A stretch of DNA of 16,860 bases from an uncultured Prevotellaceae bacterium (GTDB lineage: Bacteria > Bacteroidota > Bacteroidia > Bacteroidales > Bacteroidaceae): positions 1 to 16,860 of the forward strand of contig CALEPV010000052.1 of the NCBI GenBank assembly GCA_937910905.1, given 5' to 3'. The notes beneath the pieces were generated by a model. The model worked only from the letters and a program-made list of their open reading frames with translations, was not told the origin of the DNA and did not search any database. Below, piece after piece: positions 1 to 7,013 of this stretch (position 1 is its first letter; every line of letters begins with the position of its first letter). The position numbers and the translations under genes are program-made.

Positions 1-112
1 AGATGTCAAAGCGAGCTAATTGGACATTTTTGGTTTTTGGTTGCGGATTTTAGGTTTACCAAAAACGAAGAGAACAACAACGAATAATCAATAAACGTAA
101 AACCATACAACT
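1..112 (+). other. Non-coding gap before cas7, with the possible end of an upstream cas gene
   Basis: In a I-C operon cas8c normally precedes cas7, so the start of the window may hold its last codons. Two frames could carry such an end: one stops with TAA at 17-19, the other runs to TAA at 85-87. The sequence does not decide between them, and neither tail is recognisable. The stretch after position 20 is A/T-rich and holds a perfect 9-bp inverted repeat. No Shine-Dalgarno sequence stands in front of the cas7 ATG, as is usual in Bacteroidetes. Confidence 0.4.
33..66 (+). promoter_or_regulatory. Inverted repeat (possible RNA hairpin) in front of cas7
   Basis: GTTTTTGGT at 33-41 is perfectly complementary to ACCAAAAAC at 58-66, with a 16-base loop. 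It lies 47 bases before the cas7 start. There is no clean U-tract after the stem, so it is not a textbook terminator. It could be a processing or translation-control hairpin in the cas operon mRNA. The role is inferred only. Confidence 0.35.
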
Positions 113-970
113 ATGTCAGAACTAAAGAACAGAATCGATTTCGTTTACATCTTTGATGTACAAGACGGTAACCCCAATGGCGACCCCGACGCAGGCAATC
201 TTCCTCGTGTAGATGCTGAGACAGGCATGGGGCTTGTAACCGACGTTTGCCTGAAACGTAAAGTCAGAAATTATGTACAAGTGGCAAAAGGCTGTGCCGA
301 CGGCTATGACATTTTCATCAAGGAGAAGGCCGTACTCAACACGCTCATCGATGCAGCTCATGAAGAAGAGACGGTAAAGCAAGCAGCCGAGAAAGACAAG
401 ACTGCGGAAGCCAGAACCGTGATGTGTCGCAAGTACTATGACATACGCACCTTTGGCGCAGTGATGTCTACGGGAAAGAACGCCGGGCAGGTGCGCGGAC
501 CTATCCAGTTCACCTTCGCCCGCTCCGTTGACCCGATTGCGGCAATGGAACACTCCATCACCCGTATGGCTGTTGCTACGGAGAAGGAAGCCGAGAAGCA
601 GGGTGGCGACAACCGTACCATGGGCCGTAAGGCCACCGTTCCCTACGGCCTCTACGTCTGTCATGGGTTTATCTCTGCCAGCCTCGCGCAGCAGACGGGA
701 TTCTCAGAAGAAGATCTCTCCCTGTTCTGGGATGCGCTGAAGAACATGTTCGACATGGACCGCTCTGCTGCCCGCGGATTGATGAGTGCTCAGAAGCTGA
801 TTGTGTTCAAACACGACACGGTATTGGGCTGTGCTCCTGCCAACAAGCTCTTCGACCTGGTGAAGGTAGAGAAACAATGCGATGGCGCGCCGCGTAGGTT
901 CGAGGATTACAGGGTGACTATAGACCGTGCAGGCGTTCCTGCCAACGTCACGGTCGAAGAACTCATATAA
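113..970 (+). CDS. cas7: Type I-C Cascade backbone protein Cas7 (Csd2)
   Basis: Cas7c polymerises along the crRNA spacer to form the backbone of the I-C Cascade complex, together with Cas5c and Cas8c. The 285-residue protein has the usual Csd2 length. It opens with the family signature: a hydrophobic strand then DVQDGNPNGDPDAGN (about residues 15-30), followed by TDVCLKRKVRNYV. Further Csd2-like features are IRTFGAVMSTG near residue 115, the VRGPIQFTFARS segment, and a C-terminal half ending in a basic and acidic strand pattern. The ATG at 113 starts right at the conserved N-terminus. It is the first complete cas gene here, with cas4 17 bases downstream. Cas5 and Cas8c, its obligate partners, would be upstream of the window. 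Family assignment is from sequence recognition, with no frameshift seen. Confidence 0.95.
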   Translation: MSELKNRIDFVYIFDVQDGNPNGDPDAGNLPRVDAETGMGLVTDVCLKRKVRNYVQVAKGCADGYDIFIKEKAVLNTLIDAAHEEETVKQAAEKDKTAEARTVMCRKYYDIRTFGAVMSTGKNAGQVRGPIQFTFARSVDPIAAMEHSITRMAVATEKEAEKQGGDNRTMGRKATVPYGLYVCHGFISASLAQQTGFSEEDLSLFWDALKNMFDMDRSAARGLMSAQKLIVFKHDTVLGCAPANKLFDLVKVEKQCDGAPRRFEDYRVTIDRAGVPANVTVEELI

Positions 971-987
971 CCTCATCTGATAAAGGC

Positions 988-1662
988 GTGTACTACGACG
1001 ATGACCAGATGCTCATGTTGTCGGGGATTCAGCACATCATGTTCTGTCCCCGGCAATGGGCATTGATACATATCGAGCAGCAATGGGCCGACAACCGCCT
1101 GACGATTGAGGGAGATTTGTTGCACAGGAATGTGGACAATCCGGCTTACCGACAGAAGAATGGCGACACCATCACGCTGCGCTCCGTACACATAGCCTCC
1201 CACACCTTGGGGCTGTACGGTATCAGCGATGCTGTAGAGCTCTTGCCATCCGACACCAGTGATGATGCCATCACGCATCCTAAGTATCCAGGCTTCTGGA
1301 AGCCCTACCCTGTAGAATACAAACGAGGCCACAGGAAGCCCGACGAACGGGATGAGGTACAGCTCTGTGCACAGGCCATCTGTCTGGAAGAGATGTACAA
1401 GGTGCATATTCCTGAGGCTGCGCTCTTCTACCACGAGACACGTCATCGTGAGGTTGTGGAGATCGATGACCACCTGCGACAGCTGACCTATCAGCTGAGC
1501 GAGGAGATGCACAAGATTTTCGACAGCGGGTATACGCCAAGGGCGGTCGAGAACAAAGGTTGCCGAAACTGTTCGCTCATTGATGTATGCGCGCCAGAGC
1601 TTACGAGGAAAACGAGCGTTGCCTATTACCTAAAAAGAATGCTGGATGAGGAAACTGCTTAA
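988..1662 (+). CDS. cas4: CRISPR adaptation exonuclease Cas4
   Basis: Cas4 is a RecB-like nuclease with a 4Fe-4S cluster that trims prespacers and checks the PAM during spacer acquisition with Cas1-Cas2. The 224-residue protein carries the complete set: Cys20 (FCPRQW), His46, Asp81, the E-Y-K triplet at 110-112 (PVEYKRG), Gln126, and Cys192, Cys195 and Cys201 in GCRNCSLIDVC. The four cysteines would bind the cluster. The start is a GTG at 988, chosen because MYYDDDQMLMLSGIQH matches the usual I-C Cas4 N-terminus; an ATG at 1009 would cut it off. The gene follows cas7 by 17 bases and overlaps cas1 by 17 bases, implying translational coupling in one adaptation module. Confidence 0.94.
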   Translation: MYYDDDQMLMLSGIQHIMFCPRQWALIHIEQQWADNRLTIEGDLLHRNVDNPAYRQKNGDTITLRSVHIASHTLGLYGISDAVELLPSDTSDDAITHPKYPGFWKPYPVEYKRGHRKPDERDEVQLCAQAICLEEMYKVHIPEAALFYHETRHREVVEIDDHLRQLTYQLSEEMHKIFDSGYTPRAVENKGCRNCSLIDVCAPELTRKTSVAYYLKRMLDEETA

Positions 1663-2668
1663 CACACTGTATGTCACAACGCCCGAAGCCTATCTGAGCA
1701 AAGACGGGCTGAATGTCGTCGTGTCCGTAAATAAAGAAGAGCGATTCCGCATCCCCATAATGAACGTGGAAGGCATCGTGACGTTTGGTTATATGGGTGC
1801 TAGCCCAGGGCTGATGAAGCTGTGTATGGAGAACAACGTATCACTGGTCTTCATGTCACCACAAGGACGCTTCATTGGCCGCATCCAAGGACCGACCAAG
1901 GGCAATGTTCTTTTGCGTAAGAAGCAATACACACTCTCAGAGGACGAGAACGTATCGCTGCACTTGGCCAAGCTCTTCATCACAGGAAAGGTGTTCAACT
2001 GCCGGAGCATTCTCCAACGCTATATCCGTGACAATGGGGCAAACGAAGAAATAGAGTATGCTATAAAGCAACTGGAATGGCGTAGAAAATGTGTGATGGA
2101 GGCGGACAATATGGACATCCTTAGGGGTGAGGAAGGTCGTGCGGCCAATGTCTATTTCAGCGTATTTGACCACCTGATCCTTCATCAGAAAGATGACTTC
2201 TCTTTCAATGGACGTTCCCGCCGGCCACCAAAGGATGAAGTCAATGCCATGCTGTCATTCGTATATACTCTAATCGCCAACGACGTAGCAGCAGCCCTGG
2301 AGTCTGTAGGCTTGGATCCTTACGTTGGGTTCATGCATACGATACGACCCGGACGCACTTCATTAGCGCTGGATATGATGGAAGAACTGCGAGCATATTT
2401 GGGCGACAGGCTCGTCTTATCAATGATCAACCGGAAGCAAATCACTAAGCGGGATTTCATCCGCCAAAGTGATGAAAGTTTCGCGATGACAGACAACAGC
2501 CGCAAAGAACTGATAACAACATGGCAGAAGCGCAAGAAAGAAATGATTGAGCACCCATATCTGAAAGAGAAGATTCCTATCGGTTTGTTGCCATACGTGC
2601 AAACTATGCTACTTTCACGTTTTCTCCGCGACGACTTAGATGATTATCCTGTGTTTCTAATGAGATAG
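1646..2668 (+). CDS. cas1: CRISPR integrase Cas1 (type I-C)
   Basis: Cas1 is the metal-dependent integrase that, as a complex with Cas2, inserts new spacers at the leader end of the array. The 340-residue protein begins MRKLLNTLYVTTPEAYLS, typical of I-C Cas1, which supports the ATG at 1646 inside the cas4 end. The N-terminal beta-domain spans roughly residues 1-95 and the helical catalytic domain the remainder. The metal ligands are visible as Glu163 in RGEEGRAAN, His231 in GFMHTIRPGR and Asp243 in SLALDMMEELR. The C-terminus has the basic helix and the DDYPVF tail common in this subtype. No catalytic residue is missing, so the enzyme looks functional. cas2 follows after three bases. Confidence 0.96.
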   Translation: MRKLLNTLYVTTPEAYLSKDGLNVVVSVNKEERFRIPIMNVEGIVTFGYMGASPGLMKLCMENNVSLVFMSPQGRFIGRIQGPTKGNVLLRKKQYTLSEDENVSLHLAKLFITGKVFNCRSILQRYIRDNGANEEIEYAIKQLEWRRKCVMEADNMDILRGEEGRAANVYFSVFDHLILHQKDDFSFNGRSRRPPKDEVNAMLSFVYTLIANDVAAALESVGLDPYVGFMHTIRPGRTSLALDMMEELRAYLGDRLVLSMINRKQITKRDFIRQSDESFAMTDNSRKELITTWQKRKKEMIEHPYLKEKIPIGLLPYVQTMLLSRFLRDDLDDYPVFLMR

Positions 2669-2671
2669 ACT

Positions 2672-2962
2672 ATGCTGATACTTATAACTTACGATGTAGA
2701 TACAACAACCAAATCTGGCGAGAAGAGATTGCGCAAGGTGTCCAAAGAGTGCGTCAACTATGGACAGCGCGTCCAGAACTCCGTCTTTGAGTGTCTGCTT
2801 ACTGAAGCTCAGTTCGTAGGCCTAAAAGCCACGTTATCATCCATAATCAACAATACAACCGATAGCATCCGCTTCTATTTCCTTGGCAACAACTGGCAAC
2901 ATAAGATAGAACAAATAGGTCGTCAGACCTCATTTGACCCGACAGACACGTTGATTATATAA
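2672..2962 (+). CDS. cas2: CRISPR adaptation protein Cas2
   Basis: Cas2 is the small ferredoxin-fold dimer that bridges two Cas1 dimers in the spacer-integration complex. The 96-residue length is normal. The N-terminal strand MLILITYDVDT carries the conserved Tyr7-Asp8 pair, followed by KRLRKVSKECVNYGQRVQNSVFEC, a standard Cas2 helix and second strand. The gene begins three bases after the cas1 stop. It is the last cas gene, so the leader and array directly downstream are the acquisition target of this set. The coding sequence looks richer in A/T than the chromosomal genes to the right. Confidence 0.95.
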   Translation: MLILITYDVDTTTKSGEKRLRKVSKECVNYGQRVQNSVFECLLTEAQFVGLKATLSSIINNTTDSIRFYFLGNNWQHKIEQIGRQTSFDPTDTLII

Positions 2963-3010
2963 AAGCGAACCGACTGCATTGCAATAAATCGACACGTTTC
3001 GCGTTATCTG

Positions 3011-3024
3011 AATACCAAGGTATT
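3011..3024. promoter_or_regulatory. Dyad-symmetric site in the CRISPR leader
   Basis: AATACC and GGTATT are perfect reverse complements separated by AA. It lies 105 bases before the first repeat and upstream of the putative leader promoter. The shape is that of a small protein-binding site, such as a repressor, activator or integration-factor site. The binding protein is unknown. Confidence 0.35.
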
Positions 3025-3047
3025 ATTACTGAAATGTCTTTACAGCC

Positions 3048-3079
3048 TTTATCATGCACGCCTCAAACATATAGGTTCG
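3048..3079 (+). promoter_or_regulatory. Candidate promoter for the CRISPR array
   Basis: TTTA at 3048-3051, 20 bases, then TAGGTTCG at 3072-3079 resembles the Bacteroidetes TTTG / TAnnTTTG promoter with one mismatch in each box. Transcription would begin near 3086, about 40 bases before repeat 1, and run in the crRNA direction. It is the best match I see in the leader, but two mismatches make it tentative. Confidence 0.3.
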
Positions 3080-3128
3080 CAAAAATACGGGAATGGTAGA
3101 CTCAATATCAATAATCTACCTTTTATGA

Positions 3129-5077
3129 GTCGCCCCCCCTGCGGGGGCGTGGATTGAAACTTTATCTATGTGCAAAGGTACAAATAAGTATTGACGTCGC
3201 CCCCCCTGCGGGGGCGTGGATTGAAACACGATTTTGCTTTTTGCATATAGCGTGGATGGCGTCGCCCCCCCTGCGGGGGCGTGGATTGAAACAGCACCTC
3301 ACCGCATTGCCCCAATGACAACGGCAGTCGCCCCCCCTGCGGGGGCGTGGATTGAAACGAGCAGCGACACAAGCCGATTGATGGTGTCACCTGGTCGCCC
3401 CCCCTGCGGGGGCGTGGATTGAAACATGTGGATTTAGGCGTAACGCCTGAATTGGTGGCGTCGCCCCCCCTGCGGGGGCGTGGATTGAAACACGGGCAAG
3501 GGACTCGACCAGCGCACGATGGGCACCGTCGCCCCCCCTGCGGGGGCGTGGATTGAAACCTAACATCAGTTGGGAACGAATAGAGAACAGGGCAGTCGCC
3601 CCCCCTGCGGGGGCGTGGATTGAAACGCAGCATGCAGGTCGCGGTCGTGGTGACGATGGGTCGCCCCCCCTGCGGGGGCGTGGATTGAAACTGTATGTGC
3701 TGGAAGAAACGCTGGTAGGACTTGGTCGCCCCCCCTGCGGGGGCGTGGATTGAAACACCAAATCATAATAATGAGTACGCCGCAAGGCAGTCGCCCCCCC
3801 TGCGGGGGCGTGGATTGAAACAGGTAGCGGGGCGACTGTATGCGCTCGCCGGTGGGTCGCCCCCCCTGCGGGGGCGTGGATTGAAACCTCAACTCGCGCC
3901 TGATGGTCGAGACGGCATGCCGTCGCCCCCCCTGCGGGGGCGTGGATTGAAACAGTTGGACGAGGAAAGGCGCGACAAGGTGGTGACGTCGCCCCCCCTG
4001 CGGGGGCGTGGATTGAAACACGCCCCAGTCGTAGGGCATGACGAATATCGGGTGTCGCCCCCCCTGCGGGGGCGTGGATTGAAACAAGCACTTGGGCATG
4101 AACATAGACAATCCCTGCGTCGCCCCCCCTGCGGGGGCGTGGATTGAAACTATCTTTGCAGTGCTTAAAAGATTGCGCGGTACGTCGCCCCCCCTGCGGG
4201 GGCGTGGATTGAAACTCTCTGAGCCGCCCGTATGTCGGAGTCGGCAAGAGTCGCCCCCCCTGCGGGGGCGTGGATTGAAACCCGCCGGGCAAACCGGCGG
4301 GCGCGGAACCGGCGGGCGTCGCCCCCCCTGCGGGGGCGTGGATTGAAACCTGTGTGCCTTAGTCCAAACCTTGCCTGATTGCGTCGCCCCCCCTGCGGGG
4401 GCGTGGATTGAAACAGGCCGAAGTCGATGCCCACGGATGCACCATTATGTCGCCCCCCCTGCGGGGGCGTGGATTGAAACCAGGCTCCCGCGTCTTACCA
4501 GGACTCCCCAACGAGGTCGCCCCCCCTGCGGGGGCGTGGATTGAAACCTTGATTGCATCCATAGCTTTGATGGTTTTTAGGGTCGCCCCCCCTGCGGGGG
4601 CGTGGATTGAAACAGCGAGTAGCCTCCCTGCTTGAAAACGAAGCTCTGTCGCCCCCCCTGCGGGGGCGTGGATTGAAACCGTGTGCAAAGTAATATAAAA
4701 ATTATCATACGAGGTCGCCCCCCCTGCGGGGGCGTGGATTGAAACGCGCATCCCTCTCAACCATCTTATACAATAAACAAGTCGCCCCCCCTGCGGGGGC
4801 GTGGATTGAAACCAAAGTAGGCGGTACCCCGCCACTGTGCCGCTACCCGTCGCCCCCCCTGCGGGGGCGTGGATTGAAACCCTGTCATAGTAATGTGTGA
4901 TAACAATAAGCCCCGTCGCCCCCCCTGCGGGGGCGTGGATTGAAACAGATACCTCTTCATTCTCACATCGCCCGCCATACGTCGCCCCCCCTGCGGGGGC
5001 GTGGATTGAAACGACGGTGATGTGATTATCTGGGCATACGGTATGGTCGTCCCCCCTGCGGGGGCGTGGATTGAAAC
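3129..5077 (+). CRISPR. Type I-C CRISPR array, 30 repeats and 29 spacers
   Basis: The 32-base repeat starts GTCGCCCCCCCTGCGGGGGC and ends GTGGATTGAAAC, a classic I-C repeat. Starts were counted at 3129, 3196, 3261, 3327, 3394, 3460, 3528, 3595, 3660, 3725, 3790, 3856, 3922, 3988, 4054, 4119, 4184, 4250, 4318, 4383, 4449, 4516, 4582, 4648, 4714, 4781, 4849, 4915, 4981 and 5046. Spacers are 33-36 bases, mostly 34, and all different. The first 29 repeats are identical; the last has one change. Repeat positions 3-9 and 15-21 form a 7-bp G/C stem. Cas5c cleavage at its 3' base would leave the 11-base 5' handle TGGATTGAAAC. Transcription is left to right from the leader. Several spacers carry Bacteroidetes-type promoter motifs. 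Confidence 0.99.
5046..5077 (+). repeat. Terminal, leader-distal CRISPR repeat with one substitution
   Basis: Repeat position 5 is T instead of C (GTCGT in place of GTCGC). In the RNA this base faces G19 of the stem, so a G-U wobble replaces a G-C pair and the hairpin is kept. Decay of the last repeat is the normal mark of the old, leader-distal end and fixes the array direction. Confidence 0.9.
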
Positions 5078-5114
5078 CTTACGTCATGCTTGCTACAGGC
5101 TATGTATCAAGGCG

Positions 5115-7013
5115 CTACCACAGTTCGTCGACATACTCGGCGAGGCGGCGGTAGAAGGGGTGGCGAGACAGGGTGCTGCGGGATCCGATGAGGAAGAGCT
5201 TCATGCGGGCTCGGGTGATGGCTACATTGATGCGGCGCAGGTCGCGCAGGAAGCCGACCTCGCCATCGTCGTTGGAGCGCACCAGGCTGATCACGATGAT
5301 GTCGCGCTCCTGCCCCTGGAAGCCATCTACGGTGGCTACGGTGATGGCTCGGCGCAGCGACTTCCACTTGCGGTCGCTGCGCAACATGCGGCGCAGCAGG
5401 TTGACCTGAGCTTTGTAGGGCGAGATGATGCCCACGTCGATACGTTCCTCTTTGATGCGATCCATGCCGATGCGGTCGAAGTAGTTCCACAGGGTGTTGA
5501 GTGTGAGCTGCGCCTCTACGGGGTTGACACGCGACACGCCGTCCATGGCCTCAGAAGCCCACCCCCCATCTGTATCCACCCACTCCATAGCTGTGTCCCA
5601 GTCCAGTATGCCACGATACTTCACGTCGGGTGCGCTCTGCAGTTGGCCGCCGTAGAACTCGCGGTTGGGGAACTGCATGATGGCATCGCACATGCGGTAC
5701 TGAACGGTGAGCAGCGATACGGCCTGCGGCTTCTGGTCTACTATGGCCTGCATGAGTGTGCGGTCCAGACCGCTGCGCAAGGCCTCGGGCGACTTGATGG
5801 TGGGTGGCAGCTGACGATGGTCGCCAGCGAGGATGACGCGATGTACCTTGCGTATGGCTATCCAGCAGGCAGCCTCCAGCGCCTGTGCAGCCTCGTCGAT
5901 GAACAGCGTGCCGAACTTCATGCGGGAGAGCAGACGGTTGGCTGAGCCTGCCAGCGTGCAGGCCACGACGCGTGTGTTGTCGAACAGGGACTGGTTGATG
6001 GTGTACTCCAGCTCGGTGATGCGGTCTTTGAGGCGGGCTATCTTCTGGTGGCGGCTGTCCGAGCTGCCGCCGTGGGAGGCGTAGACATCGCGCAGCGCCT
6101 TGCGCACGCTCCACAGCTCGGTGTAGAGCGGATGGCTCTCGAAGCGGCGCTCGTAGGTGAACGACAGCATCTTGTCGGTGACGCGCGTGGGGTTGCCTAT
6201 GCGCAGCACGCTGAGGCCGCGGTCCACGAGCTTCTCGGAGATCCAGTCGACAGCCATGTTGGACTGTGCGCAGACGAGCACCTGCTGTTCGCGCCGCAGC
6301 GTCTCGTAGATAGCTTCCACGAGGGTCGTGGTCTTGCCCGTACCTGGCGGGCCGTGAATCACAGCCACATCCTTGGCCCACAGCACCTCGTTGACAGCTG
6401 CCTGCTGCGACGTGTTGAGCCAGGGGAAGAGCGTGGGAGCGAAGGTGAACTTCGATGCAGGAGCCGTGCCGTGACAGATGTCGCGCAGCTCGGCCAGCCG
6501 TCCGCTCTTGGCATTGATTACGTCGTCGAGTGCCTCGAACATCAGCCGGTATGTCAGTTCGTCGAAGTAGAGCTGCACACCCAGGCGATAGGCGGCCTTC
6601 AGCTGCTCCAGCGCGCCGGCATCGGGCAGGACGATGACCATACGGTCAGCCTCCACGTAGCTAACGTGAGCCACGAACTTCATGTAGTGCAGCATACCGC
6701 CCGTGCCATGCCTGTAGCCCGATGCGTCCTCGGTGAAGAAGCACACGGGCTTGTTGGGCTCGAACTGGTGGTCGGTATCAAGGGTGGAGGGAAGATCTGT
6801 GCTGCGATAGACCTCCACCACAAGCTGGTCGAGCGAGTTGTTGTAGCTGCGGCCCACGGTGAGCGGGAACCATGCCAGCCCGCGGCGCACCTTGTGCTCT
6901 ATGCCTGTAGCCTCGGTGAGGCGCTGGAACTGTTCTTTCTCATAGGCATACTCAGCCTGCAATGCCAGCCGCTGAGTGTATAGTACAGACTTTATTCCGC
7001 CACAATCCTGCAT
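5115..7013 (-). CDS. SF1B DNA/RNA helicase, UPF1/IGHMBP2/Dna2-like
   Basis: An ATP-dependent 5'-to-3' type helicase by family; the substrate is unknown. The 632 residues hold all main motifs: Walker A GPPGTGKTTT (221-230), motif Ia around CAQSNMAVD (248-256), motif II DEAAQ (373-377), motif III GDHRQLPP (397-404), motif IV QYRM (438-441), motif V VDGFQGQERD (562-571) and motif VI RRINVAITRAR (593-603). The first 190 residues form the small beta-barrel-like N-terminal part usual in bacterial members. The ATG at 7013 lies 22 bases inside the end of pepT; no later ATG precedes the conserved ALQAEY segment, so I keep it. It is probably co-transcribed with pepT. It ends 37 bases from the CRISPR array, convergent to it, and is not a cas gene. 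Confidence 0.9.
   Translation of the reverse strand: MQDCGGIKSVLYTQRLALQAEYAYEKEQFQRLTEATGIEHKVRRGLAWFPLTVGRSYNNSLDQLVVEVYRSTDLPSTLDTDHQFEPNKPVCFFTEDASGYRHGTGGMLHYMKFVAHVSYVEADRMVIVLPDAGALEQLKAAYRLGVQLYFDELTYRLMFEALDDVINAKSGRLAELRDICHGTAPASKFTFAPTLFPWLNTSQQAAVNEVLWAKDVAVIHGPPGTGKTTTLVEAIYETLRREQQVLVCAQSNMAVDWISEKLVDRGLSVLRIGNPTRVTDKMLSFTYERRFESHPLYTELWSVRKALRDVYASHGGSSDSRHQKIARLKDRITELEYTINQSLFDNTRVVACTLAGSANRLLSRMKFGTLFIDEAAQALEAACWIAIRKVHRVILAGDHRQLPPTIKSPEALRSGLDRTLMQAIVDQKPQAVSLLTVQYRMCDAIMQFPNREFYGGQLQSAPDVKYRGILDWDTAMEWVDTDGGWASEAMDGVSRVNPVEAQLTLNTLWNYFDRIGMDRIKEERIDVGIISPYKAQVNLLRRMLRSDRKWKSLRRAITVATVDGFQGQERDIIVISLVRSNDDGEVGFLRDLRRINVAITRARMKLFLIGSRSTLSRHPFYRRLAEYVDELW

Larger units (their letters stand above)
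2963..3128 (+). other. CRISPR leader
   Basis: This 166-base A/T-rich stretch lies between the cas2 stop and the first repeat. It is placed as the leader because it is next to cas2 and because the degenerate repeat is at the far end of the array. It contains an AATACC-AA-GGTATT dyad (3011-3024), a candidate promoter (3048-3079), and a GGTAGA/TCTACC inverted repeat (3095-3100 and 3115-3120) that ends eight bases before repeat 1. No open reading frame is supported. Confidence 0.85.

Noticed and set aside
2965..3080. GCGAACC (2965-2971) and GGTTCGC (3074-3080) inverted repeat spanning the leader
   Set aside because: A 7-bp match over more than 100 bases can easily occur by chance in a leader of this size; kept only as a note for alignment.
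3435..3447. AGGCGT-A-ACGCCT dyad in spacer 5
   Set aside because: Spacers are copied from foreign DNA; a short dyad inside one says little about function in this locus.
3166..4978. Many overlapping open frames on both strands inside the array, rich in SIHAPAGGAT, FNPRPRRGGD and SPPLRGRGLK
   Set aside because: These are translations of the CRISPR repeat itself in different frames; none has a promoter, start or protein family.
5022..5945. A 307-codon plus-strand frame starting in the last spacer
   Set aside because: It begins in the array and runs antisense to the helicase, whose complete motif set proves the minus-strand frame real.
5115..7013. Helicase as a new CRISPR-associated or defence gene
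   Set aside because: It is convergent to the array, overlaps pepT as in a housekeeping operon, and belongs to a common bacterial SF1B family, so proximity is probably chance.
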